Positions 7,104 through 14,350 of a stretch of DNA of 14,951 nucleotides are shown here, piece by piece; positions within the stretch are counted from its first letter, which is position 1, and each line of letters opens with the position of its first letter. The DNA comes from Proteobacteria bacterium UBA6921 (GTDB lineage: Bacteria > Pseudomonadota > Gammaproteobacteria > SG8-11): NCBI GenBank assembly GCA_002450895.1, contig DKAR01000052.1, positions 1-14,951 of the forward strand, given 5' to 3'. A program made the translations under genes and the position numbers. The notes beneath the pieces were generated by a model. It did not search any database. It was given only the letters and a program-made list of their open reading frames with translations, and was not told the DNA's origin.

Positions 7104-8233
7104 GGCTGCAAGGTGATTTTGTACGAACCCCGAATATAGGCTTGGAATACAAACTCGGCGACGTCTGCAACTTGCTGGTCAGTGAGTACCTTGCCCCATG
7201 CAGGCATCACGGTACCCCGCTTCCCATGCGTTACCGCGTCAAACAACTGCAGCCTGCCATACGATTCACGTGACTGCTCGCTCGTAAAATTTCTTGGCCG
7301 GGGAGTAATAAAGTAGGCACGGGGGCCGTTTCCATCTCCGTTCGGACCGTGACAAACAATACAGTTGTGCATGTAAAACGACTCGCCAGCTTTCGGGTTA
7401 CCTTTGAGTTTGTTCGGAAAGGGCGCCTTGATATCCACAGGTGCCTGGGCCGTCGTAACTGTTTCAGCACTGGAAGGGTTCATTGTCGGCAACGCGCCTG
7501 GGCCGCGATGAGGATGAGTTCCTGGAACTCCAGCCGATTGACTCTCACCTTGAGACACTCCGTCGACCTTCATAAAGGTCGTACGAACATATTGCACGAC
7601 TGACTCAATGTCAGCGGGGCTCAAGCGCCCAGCAAAGGGTTGCATCGCAGTTCCCGGACGCCCCTCTGTTACAGACTTTATCATCCGCGCCTTGGTCAAC
7701 TCAGCGCGGGCGGCGTCCGCCGTAAAATTGCGTGGTGGAGGGATCAAACTGTTTTTTGCCCATGAGGACGCGCTGCCATCATCGCCATGGCAGGGCGCAC
7801 AATGTTTTCTGTACACCCCCTCACCCCCGACCGCGCCGTGCATGGTCTGACCATTCTCCGCAACAGCCTGCACCTGTCCGCCAGGGCCAATCCCCATGAA
7901 ACGACCACGGATGTAGTCCACAACGCCTTCGATTTCCTTCGGGTTCAATTTCTTCGTGTGGCTCATCATTGCCGTACCGGGACGACCTTCGGTCACAGAC
8001 TTGATCATGCGCTCACGCGAAAGCTCAGCAAGCGCTTCTGGCGCCGTAAAATTTCTGGGTCGTGGGCTTAGGCTGCCCGCCGCGCGCGTGTCGGCGTCGC
8101 CATGGTCACCATGACAAACCGAGCAAAATTTTTGATACAGCTTGGCGGGGTCGCGAACTTGGTCGGCAGCATCTGCAACGGAGCCTATTGCCATTAATGC
8201 CGTTAACACGACGATTTTAGTGTGGCTTCTCAT
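7073..8233 (-). CDS. Periplasmic multi-domain cytochrome c with three mono-haem modules
   Basis: From ATG 8233 the product is 386 aa. It begins with a clear Sec signal peptide (MRSHTK, a hydrophobic stretch, then VADA before the cut). Three class I-like cytochrome c modules follow, with CSVCH (37-41), CAPCH (145-149) and CIVCH (291-295). Each module has a PRPRNFT or PPPRNFT motif and a likely axial Met in GRPGTAM or GKRGTVM. The first two share MIKSVTEGRPGTAM almost unchanged, so they arose by tandem duplication. A Pro/Ser/Thr-rich linker precedes module three. The open frame extends 50 codons further up, to 8383, but that part is unlike a signal peptide. No good Shine-Dalgarno sequence marks the start. 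It ends in KKKVN just after an A9 run; the -1 frame continues with three more haem modules. It probably shuttles electrons in the periplasm. Confidence 0.85.
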   Translation of the reverse strand: MRSHTKIVVLTALMAIGSVADAADQVRDPAKLYQKFCSVCHGDHGDADTRAAGSLSPRPRNFTAPEALAELSRERMIKSVTEGRPGTAMMSHTKKLNPKEIEGVVDYIRGRFMGIGPGGQVQAVAENGQTMHGAVGGEGVYRKHCAPCHGDDGSASSWAKNSLIPPPRNFTADAARAELTKARMIKSVTEGRPGTAMQPFAGRLSPADIESVVQYVRTTFMKVDGVSQGESQSAGVPGTHPHRGPGALPTMNPSSAETVTTAQAPVDIKAPFPNKLKGNPKAGESFYMHNCIVCHGPNGDGNGPRAYFITPRPRNFTSEQSRESYGRLQLFDAVTHGKRGTVMPAWGKVLTDQQVADVAEFVFQAYIRGSYKITLQPGDEAKKKVN

Positions 8234-8288
8234 GGGGTTAGTTGACCGCCAACATCTCATTCCGTTCATTATCGAGGGGGGGGCGTAC

Positions 8289-8317
8289 AAAATAAACCAG
8301 AGCATCGCAGCGTTGAA
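8289..8317 (-). promoter_or_regulatory. Candidate promoter of the split cytochrome gene
   Basis: On the minus strand, TTCAAC (8312-8317, weak -35) and TATTTT (8289-8294, 4 of 6 for the -10) are 17 bases apart and would start transcription near 8280, about 45 bases before ATG 8233. A G8 run (8276-8283 on the plus strand) lies at that point. The rest of the 296-base divergent region (8234-8529) shows a CCCTGA/TCAGGG dyad (8366-8371 and 8394-8399) and an A/T-rich patch, but no FNR, ArcA or other operator I can name. Confidence 0.3.
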
Positions 8318-8529
8318 AAAATTTAATTTGCTCGTTCCCTGGTTCGATAAACAATGGGCATACGGCCCTGAAAGCGCCGCCATTTTGCCAGCATCAGGGT
8401 ATATCCGGAAGCTTATTTTCGGAGAATGGCGCAGAAATTGATTGACTGCGTTGAGTTTTTTCGTGGCCCGTAATAACTTAGGAATTGTGCCCTACACACG
8501 TTCGGCAGATCACATAAGGCCGGTGCACT

Positions 8530-9321
8530 ATGTACAAACCATCCCGTTCGACTTCTGTTTCGTTGTTGCGCGCTGTCATCGTGACGGTTGGATTGGTGTC
8601 TTGGGGCGCAACGGCGACCCCTATCATAGGAGACCCGGTCCTAGGATCAGATGATCCTATCCTGGGTTCGAAACACGACTTTACTGGACTCAATGCGCGG
8701 GCAGGCGTCGTAGCGATGGCTGGAGTCGCGTTTTCTGACTACGGATATTCATGCGTGTACTGCCATGTCCCCCCGGAGGAAGCAGGGGCCATTCCCGAGC
8801 AACTCGGAGGTATTAAGGATTGGAATCGCTTCGTCCCGGCGACCGACAACTACCGCTTATACAGCAGCCATACTCTGGACTCGCAAACCAAGACGCCGAA
8901 TTCGATCAGCCTTCTGTGTCTTTCCTGCCACGACGGCACAATGAGCGTTGACATGGTGATCTTCAAGCCAGTGACGTTCGATCCGGTGAATGACAAAGCC
9001 ATGCACATGCGAATCAATCCGGAAGACAATATTGAGAGTTGCGGCAAGTGTCATAACGGTCAGGTCGCTCACGATATCAGTGTCAAAATGATTGGCACGG
9101 ACCTGATGAATGACCATCCGATTTCGATGAAATATGCCGGGCTTGGATTTGCGGATCCTGATTTTCGTCCCGTTGACAATCCGAACGGATTCGACAATGG
9201 AGTTAAGCTCTACGATGGGAACGTCGAATGCGCCACCTGTCATAACGTTCACAGTCCAAAAAATGAGCTATTATTACGAGCCCGGGCAGAGGTGCTATGT
9301 TTCACATGTCACGTGAAGTGA
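8530..9321 (+). CDS. Five-haem c-type cytochrome (paralogue 1)
   Basis: This is an exported electron-transfer protein of 263 aa. A Sec signal peptide covers about 1-30, with a hydrophobic core AVIVTVGLVSWGA. Five CXXCH motifs follow: C75-H79 (CVYCH), C130-H134 (CLSCHDGT), C171-H175 (CGKCH), C234-H238 (CATCH) and C257-H261 (CFTCH), the last three residues from the end. Other histidines (H49, H114, H159, H181, H196, H241) are enough for bis-His ligation of all five haems. H49 in KHDFT, H159, H196 in GTDLMNDHPI and H241 line up with paralogue 2 at 10574. The ATG at 8530 has AAGG ten bases upstream. The NHL lipoprotein gene starts inside its last haem codons, so the two are translationally coupled. 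Its place (periplasm, outer membrane or cell surface) cannot be read from the sequence. Confidence 0.9.
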   Translation: MYKPSRSTSVSLLRAVIVTVGLVSWGATATPIIGDPVLGSDDPILGSKHDFTGLNARAGVVAMAGVAFSDYGYSCVYCHVPPEEAGAIPEQLGGIKDWNRFVPATDNYRLYSSHTLDSQTKTPNSISLLCLSCHDGTMSVDMVIFKPVTFDPVNDKAMHMRINPEDNIESCGKCHNGQVAHDISVKMIGTDLMNDHPISMKYAGLGFADPDFRPVDNPNGFDNGVKLYDGNVECATCHNVHSPKNELLLRARAEVLCFTCHVK

Positions 9322-10418
9322 TTCGAAGTGCAAAAACTTTATTCATCTTAATCATCTGCGCAACAATCGCCGGATGTCCATCCGCCCCGAAAAAACCGCA
9401 AAAAGAAATTGTTCTTGTTTACCCGCCACCGCCTGAAGAGCCTCGTTTTTATTACGAGCGCACGATTCGCTCTGGCTTTGACGTAAAGGAATTCACTGCA
9501 AGTGATCGTTTGCGCGCGTTGGTCACGGGTGTCGCGGGCAGCGCAATTGGCCTCGTAAAACCCTACGGTGTTGCCGCTTATCACGGCCGAGTCTACGTCA
9601 CCGACACTGTTCAACGTGCGGTCCTGATGTTTGATGTGCCGGGGAGAAACTTCAAAATTATCGGGACCGAAGGGCCCGGCGCCGTAACGAAACCTATCGG
9701 CATTACCGTCAGCCACGACGGAGAGGTTTATGTTGGCGACCACTCCGGCAAACGCATTGTTGTCTTTGATTTGGATGGAAACTACCTTCGTGCGATTGGT
9801 GGTTCCGAGTATTTTAGCCGCCTGTCCGGCGTAGCAGTAAGTCCCGACAGCACCAAGCTTTATGCCATTGACACTGGCGGCGTCGACGACAATGAGCATC
9901 ACCAGTTTACGATCTGGAATGCGAAGACCGGCGCCTTCATTAAAGCCGTTGGCAAACGCGGCACTGAGCCCGGAGAGTTCAACCTCCCGCTGCAAATTGC
10001 CACAGGACCCGATGGCTCCGTCTATGTTGTGGACGGGGGAAACTTCCGAGTTCAGGTCTTTAGTGCCGATGGCAAATTTCTCAGGAAATTCGGAACAGTC
10101 GGAATTCGAACCGGCCAGTTTTCACGCCCCAAGGGCGTCGCGACCGATAGCGAGGGGAATGTTTACGTCATCGATGCTGCGTTTGGTAATTTCCAGATCT
10201 TCAACAAAGACGGTTCACTTCTCTTGTTTGTTGGAACGCGCGGTGAAAGCGGACGTCCGGGAGAGTACATGCTTCCCGCCGGTGTCTGGGTCGATGAAGA
10301 CGGCCGCGTCTACATGGTCGACCAGTACTTTAAGAAAGTCGATATTTACCGCCCGGCTAAACTGGCTTCAGACGAGGGCTGGTTGTCGGTAAAGTCGAAA
10401 CCCGGCAAAAAGAAGTAG
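9297..10418 (+). CDS. NHL-repeat beta-propeller lipoprotein
   Basis: The 373-aa protein has a lipoprotein signal peptide with lipobox TIAGC (lipid-modified C27) and no Asp at +2, so outer-membrane delivery is likely. A Pro-rich tether, VYPPPPEEPRFYYERTI (about 41-57), precedes an NHL-type six-bladed beta-propeller (about 85-355). The blades carry repeated patterns such as KPYGVAAYHGRVYVTDT, RPKGVATDSEGNVYVID and LPAGVWVDEDGRVYMVD. A basic tail (KSKPGKKK) ends it. There are no haem or catalytic motifs. The start at 9297 has GAGG five bases upstream; an ATG at 9306 is a possible alternative. It overlaps the five-haem cytochrome gene by 25 bases, and the other five-haem gene follows. NHL lipoproteins of this PPPP-linker kind often sit beside multihaem cytochromes, as I recall. 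A scaffold or assembly role is inferred. Confidence 0.88.
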   Translation: MFHMSREVIRSAKTLFILIICATIAGCPSAPKKPQKEIVLVYPPPPEEPRFYYERTIRSGFDVKEFTASDRLRALVTGVAGSAIGLVKPYGVAAYHGRVYVTDTVQRAVLMFDVPGRNFKIIGTEGPGAVTKPIGITVSHDGEVYVGDHSGKRIVVFDLDGNYLRAIGGSEYFSRLSGVAVSPDSTKLYAIDTGGVDDNEHHQFTIWNAKTGAFIKAVGKRGTEPGEFNLPLQIATGPDGSVYVVDGGNFRVQVFSADGKFLRKFGTVGIRTGQFSRPKGVATDSEGNVYVIDAAFGNFQIFNKDGSLLLFVGTRGESGRPGEYMLPAGVWVDEDGRVYMVDQYFKKVDIYRPAKLASDEGWLSVKSKPGKKK

Positions 10419-10455
10419 CGACCTCTTATATTCCTTCCCCTAACTGCCTCGTGAA

Positions 10456-10491
10456 TTGACTTACAAAAATGAATCCGGTAGCTTCTGCCGG
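10456..10491 (+). promoter_or_regulatory. Weak promoter candidate with overlapping hairpin
   Basis: In the 155 bases before ATG 10574 there is TTGACT (10456-10461) followed, 17 bases on, by TAGCTT (10479-10484), a poor -10. Over the -10 lies a 7-bp dyad, CCGGTAG-CTT-CTGCCGG (10475-10491), with one G-T pair. It could be an operator, or a hairpin that tunes read-through from the NHL gene. No T-run follows, so it is not a standard terminator. Support is weak. Confidence 0.25.
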
Positions 10492-10573
10492 TCAACCGTG
10501 ATCTCCAGAATTCTTAAAGTTACTAAAGAAGTACGCGCGGTTTTTGAAGGAAGTACCTACATGGGGGTGGGCG

Positions 10574-11563
10574 ATGAATAAAAAGCTGCTGATCGTTGCA
10601 GGGAGCATTACCGCACTACATATGACTTCAGCCGTCGCTGACGGTTGGGTTCCAATTGTTCCGCCGGGCGCTGTACCGTTTCAAACGAAAGCCCCTCTTC
10701 GCGGAAGCATCGCGAATACCCGTCACAACCTGACTTTGTCGTATAACATTGCCGCAGGCGGCGCGGGCATCGTGATGGACGTCGTTCGAAATAACTACGG
10801 CGAAATTTGCATTTATTGTCATACACCCCACGGCGCAAATTCCCAAGTCAAAGCACCGCTTTGGAACCGAACCGTAAATACGGGCCAATATAAGATTTAC
10901 GACAAGCTGCGTACGCTGAATCGGCCAATCGGTCAGCCTGGACCAAACTCTCTCACTTGCCTGTCGTGCCACGACGGCACGATCTCAATTGACTCGATCA
11001 TTAACATGTCCGGCTCCGGTAAATACAATTCGAGCCAAGAGACCGTTGTAGACAAGGGTTGGTTGGATACTTGGGCAACGAAACCGCAGTTAGGCCACGT
11101 CGAACTCGGTGTGCCTATTGATGATCCGAACAACCCACCGGATCAGAACTCCCAAGGCAACAAGTGCACACTGTGCCATAACACTGCGGACAGTGGCTTG
11201 CCGGATTTCAAGGTATTCGCCATCGGTACTGATCTGCGAAACGACCACCCGATCGGAATTCTCTTCCCGGATACATTCGGCGGCGGCTCGGATTTCAATG
11301 AGCCGACTGGCGAAGTGCCGGACAAGATGAAATTTTTCGACAAGAACGGAAACGGGGCACCGGACAAGAATGAACCTCGTCTGTACAACACGGGCGAAGG
11401 ACCGGAAGTTGAGTGTGCATCATGCCACGACCCGCATGGCATCCCATCGAATGGTCCCGGAACGACGTTTATTCCGAGCTTCCTGCGCGTCAGCAACGGA
11501 ATTGCGCAGGAGAGTCCCACCACGAACAACAGTGCACTCTGCCTAACCTGCCATAACAAGTAG
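10574..11563 (+). CDS. Five-haem c-type cytochrome (paralogue 2)
   Basis: From ATG 10574 this is a 329-aa exported cytochrome. The signal peptide starts MNKKLLIVAG and is cut near AVA-DG (about residue 22). The haem motifs are C79-H83 (CIYCHTPHG), C129-H133 (CLSCHDGT), C198-H202 (CTLCH), C281-H285 (CASCHDPHG) and C323-H327 (CLTCHNK at the very end). The mature protein has exactly five other histidines (H51, H86, H175, H225, H288), one per haem, so full bis-His ligation is likely. A DxNxNGxxDxxE loop (256-267) looks like a calcium-binding EF-hand or dockerin-type loop and is missing in paralogue 1. An upstream in-frame TTG at 10544 is rejected because it would put WGW-rich sequence before the signal peptide. 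A strong terminator follows at 11590. It is probably co-expressed with the NHL gene. Confidence 0.9.
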   Translation: MNKKLLIVAGSITALHMTSAVADGWVPIVPPGAVPFQTKAPLRGSIANTRHNLTLSYNIAAGGAGIVMDVVRNNYGEICIYCHTPHGANSQVKAPLWNRTVNTGQYKIYDKLRTLNRPIGQPGPNSLTCLSCHDGTISIDSIINMSGSGKYNSSQETVVDKGWLDTWATKPQLGHVELGVPIDDPNNPPDQNSQGNKCTLCHNTADSGLPDFKVFAIGTDLRNDHPIGILFPDTFGGGSDFNEPTGEVPDKMKFFDKNGNGAPDKNEPRLYNTGEGPEVECASCHDPHGIPSNGPGTTFIPSFLRVSNGIAQESPTTNNSALCLTCHNK

Positions 11564-11589
11564 CAGGCACTGGAAGTTACAAGGACTAG

Positions 11590-11612
11590 AAGGGCGCTTC
11601 GGCGCCCTTTTT
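11590..11612 (+). terminator. Rho-independent terminator after paralogue 2
   Basis: AAGGGCGC (11590-11597) and GCGCCCTT (11602-11609) form an 8-bp stem around a TTCG tetraloop, followed by a T run (11608-11612, then AATTT). It lies 27 bases after the five-haem cytochrome stop and ends the plus-strand unit. On the minus strand it lacks a good T tract, so the convergent kelch gene may use another stop signal. Confidence 0.88.
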
Positions 11613-11700
11613 AATTTACTGCGATATGCGGCGTTGGTTTAAGAAACTCTACAAGCACAGCAGATCGAAAAGCGCCTATAGATTTGACGGCAGATGCTGG

Positions 11701-13074
11701 TCACTCGGTCGCAATCGTTCCAACAAAAATCACTTCGGGAAACGGCCTTTGAAGTTCCTTGCTGAAAAAGTTTGTCATTAAAACGCCTTGGCTGTAGCGA
11801 ATATTGGTTCCCGGGCTTATCGCGGTCTTCGGACCTGCCAACCAAGTTTCCGTACCGTCTGGTCGCGCAACCTTGGCATACGTATAGGCTTGGGTATTCA
11901 ACACCTCCCGGACAACACCGGAATTTGGCAGATCGACTTTCGCCGCGGATTCCTGCTGAGCCTTTAACGCTTGGCGCTCTTTCTCAGTCCCGAAGAATCC
12001 CAAATCTCCCTTCGCGTCGATCTTTGCGTACTGCACCGTGCGGTAATAACCGTTAAGGTTTGTACCGCCGATTACATACATCGTCTTGTCGTGGGAAATG
12101 GCTGAAAAATTCGACAATGGGTACGGCAACGACGTAGTGGCGGCCCATGGACTCAGACCGCCACCGTCTGTTTGGCTGGCGCGTTCGACGGATGCCGTAT
12201 ATTCGGCGCCGGTAATCCCGCCCAGAGCGTAAATTGAATCTCCGCTGCTCGCCGTTGCCAGAGCGTATCGTCCTACCTGCAATGGCTGAGTGGCCTGCCA
12301 CTTTGCCAGCGATCCATCGGAGTTTACCAGCGACCATTCCACAGCGTTTACGCCAATCCCTTGGTTTTGGTCGTGGCCACCAACGACATAAATGGCACCG
12401 TTCATGGTTTTTACGCCATTCACGTAGCGTGGAATCGTCATAACTTCCGGATCGAGCTGCCACGCACCCAACTCACCGCTGCTGTTAATCGCGGCGCGCT
12501 CAACGGAGTTCAACAGGGCACCACCGAATCCACCCAGACTGAAAATTTGACCTGCCACTGAAACTATCTTCGAGCAGCGTCGTGGCAGAACCATCTCGTT
12601 GGAATCGAGGATCCACGGCTCCAGACCACCGTCAGACTTAATTCTTGCCCGTTCGACAGACCGCAATAGATTGTGTCCGTTCGGCCCATTTCCTCCGCCG
12701 ACGACGTAGATCCATCCATCCTTGACGGTAGCTTCGAGAAAACCACGCGGAATATTCAGTTTTGGGCCGGTTGCCCATGGGCTCAAACTTCCATCGGCGT
12801 TGATTTGTGCATACTCCATGGAATCGAGAAAATCGACTCCATCGACACCGCCGATCACGTAGAAATATTTCCCGACTTGCGCGATCGCCGCTCCGGCTCG
12901 TGGCGTAGCGAGTGGTGAAGTCTCTTTCCAGCCAGGGATCCAGACCTTTTCCTGCTTCGAGCAACCGCCAGCGACCAGTACCGCAACGATAAAGGACGCC
13001 AGTTGGACTGACGGCGCGGCGTTACGACCCGGTCGATCTCTTCGCACGTGGTGTCGCGTTGAGGTGGGACACAC
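11701..13074 (-). CDS. Kelch-type beta-propeller lipoprotein with C-terminal NrfJ-like domain
   Basis: The 457-aa product has a basic N-terminus and a lipobox VAGGC (C38, followed by Ser), so it is probably an outer-membrane lipoprotein. Six kelch-like blades follow (about 55-365). Each has a (Y/F)xxGG core followed by a SVERAxI-type strand and a DGxLxxW turn, for example YVIGGVDG, YVVGGGNG and YALGGITG. After a short charged helix (about 365-383), residues 387-455 read VVREVLNTQAYTYAKV, then ETWLAGP, GVLMTNFFSKEL and FPEVIFVG. This is the pattern of the small beta domain I know from NrfJ-related proteins beside multihaem nitrite reductases; it is recognised by eye, not by search. The start is GTG 13074 without a clear Shine-Dalgarno sequence, 10 bases after the upstream stop, so translation may be coupled. 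Confidence 0.82.
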   Translation of the reverse strand: MCPTSTRHHVRRDRPGRNAAPSVQLASFIVAVLVAGGCSKQEKVWIPGWKETSPLATPRAGAAIAQVGKYFYVIGGVDGVDFLDSMEYAQINADGSLSPWATGPKLNIPRGFLEATVKDGWIYVVGGGNGPNGHNLLRSVERARIKSDGGLEPWILDSNEMVLPRRCSKIVSVAGQIFSLGGFGGALLNSVERAAINSSGELGAWQLDPEVMTIPRYVNGVKTMNGAIYVVGGHDQNQGIGVNAVEWSLVNSDGSLAKWQATQPLQVGRYALATASSGDSIYALGGITGAEYTASVERASQTDGGGLSPWAATTSLPYPLSNFSAISHDKTMYVIGGTNLNGYYRTVQYAKIDAKGDLGFFGTEKERQALKAQQESAAKVDLPNSGVVREVLNTQAYTYAKVARPDGTETWLAGPKTAISPGTNIRYSQGVLMTNFFSKELQRPFPEVIFVGTIATE

Positions 13075-13084
13075 GACGGCTTAA

Positions 13085-14335
13085 CTAGATCTTGCTATTC
13101 GTCAGGCGAGTGACGCCACCGAAACTACCAATCCACAGTGAGCCGTCTTGTGCACGGGTCATTGAGAACACATTGTCGGCGAACAGTCCGTCTCGCTGGG
13201 TCAGCACGTTAAATCCGTTGCCGTCCGGTTTGAATCGCGCAAGGCCACGATTGGTGCCTATCCAGAGCTTTCCGTCCTTGTCATCAATACGCAGCATGAA
13301 AATATGATTCCCGGGGAGGCCATCTTTGACCGTAAAGGTCTTCCACGCCTTTCCATCAAACCGCGAGAGCCCACCACCCCAGGTACCGCACCACACTACG
13401 CCGTCTTTATCGACGACCAGTGAGACGATGTAGTTCGGATTGAAACCGACTTGAACCTTGCCCAGACCCTGCTCCATTTTTTGTTGCGCATGATGCTGCG
13501 ACATCTTGGCCGGATCTTGTGCGAAGGCCACATCGTCCTTCACGGATTCATACGATGCGCCGAGACCTTGCTCGTGCTGCCACTTGGTCCATTTGCCGTC
13601 CTTGTAGCGAGCCAGTCCGCCTTCCGTCGCGAACCACATTTCACCGTTCTTGCCACGTTCAGCACCGTACACCCAGTCATTGGGCAAGCCGCCTTTGGTA
13701 CTTTCGACGGTAAACGTACTCCAGGCCGATTCATCATCCAGCTTTCCGCCCTTGATCAAATTGACGCCGGACCATGTGGCGATCCAGAGGTCGCCGTTGT
13801 CAGCTTTAACGACGTCGTAAACAAATTGATCTGCGAGACCTTGCGGAATGTTGTAGTTCTTCCACTGGTTCGTTGAGAGCGTGAGGATCGACATTCCGCC
13901 GCCGTACGTTCCCACCGCAAGGTGATCAGCATCCAGCTTGCTGAGGTGAAATACGCCGTTCGATATCAGGCTTCCTGTGCTGACGTCAAAAACCTTGTAA
14001 TCGTCCTTCGCGATGTCATAGCGCACGACACCCCCTGACGTTCCGACCCATACGAGCCCGCCATCCGCCACCATACCCTTCACATTGCGGTTTCCGACGC
14101 GGAAATGCGTAAATCCTGTGCCCTGCTCTCCAGACAATTGCATCGGCATCTGCGGATGATTGCCTGGCATCGCCGGGCTGGCTGGCGCCGCTGCGGGAAC
14201 GTTCGCGGCCGGTACTGGCGCAGTTGCGACGCTGGCCTGCTCTTTACCCTGCCTCATTCCCAACGAAAATGCGCCGGCGACGACGACACCCGTAACGACA
14301 ACAACGACAACAACACCCTTCAGATCTAGATTCAC
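13085..14335 (-). CDS. Membrane-anchored sensor-type beta-propeller protein (Reg_prop-like repeats)
   Basis: From GTG 14335 the product is 416 aa. It starts with a short polar stretch and then a Val-rich membrane anchor (about 8-27) and an Ala/Pro/Met-rich linker. A propeller (about 70-416) of repeats of the type found in two-component regulator propellers follows: VWVGTSGGVVRYD, LWIATWSGVNLI, MWFATEGGLARYKDGKW, VWCGTWGGGLSRFDGKAW and LWIGTNRGLARF. No kinase, DNA-binding or GGDEF domain follows, so it is not a complete sensor. An insertion (about 278-306) carries MSQHHAQQKM. The start at 14335 is chosen because GGAGG (14341-14345) lies five bases before it; the in-frame TTG at 14347 overlaps that site. 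It is tandem with a paralogue whose stop is 15 bases upstream. Likely a periplasmic scaffold; function unknown. Confidence 0.85.
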   Translation of the reverse strand: MNLDLKGVVVVVVVTGVVVAGAFSLGMRQGKEQASVATAPVPAANVPAAAPASPAMPGNHPQMPMQLSGEQGTGFTHFRVGNRNVKGMVADGGLVWVGTSGGVVRYDIAKDDYKVFDVSTGSLISNGVFHLSKLDADHLAVGTYGGGMSILTLSTNQWKNYNIPQGLADQFVYDVVKADNGDLWIATWSGVNLIKGGKLDDESAWSTFTVESTKGGLPNDWVYGAERGKNGEMWFATEGGLARYKDGKWTKWQHEQGLGASYESVKDDVAFAQDPAKMSQHHAQQKMEQGLGKVQVGFNPNYIVSLVVDKDGVVWCGTWGGGLSRFDGKAWKTFTVKDGLPGNHIFMLRIDDKDGKLWIGTNRGLARFKPDGNGFNVLTQRDGLFADNVFSMTRAQDGSLWIGSFGGVTRLTNSKI

Positions 14336-14350
14336 GACAACCTCCAAGAA

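Noticed and set aside
8234..8383. N-terminal extension of the split cytochrome to an upstream start at 8383
   Set aside because: The extra 50 residues do not resemble a signal peptide and no Shine-Dalgarno sequence supports it, while MRSHTK at 8233 begins a textbook signal peptide.
11626..11784. A very basic 52-codon open frame on the plus strand starting MRRWFKKLYKH
   Set aside because: No ribosome-binding site, it follows a terminator, and about half overlaps the end of the kelch gene in antisense; likely chance.
14287..14330. ACGACAACAACGACAACAACA-like simple repeat as a tandem-repeat locus
   Set aside because: It is explained by the Val-rich membrane anchor codons (GTT/GTC/GTG) of the propeller gene on the minus strand.
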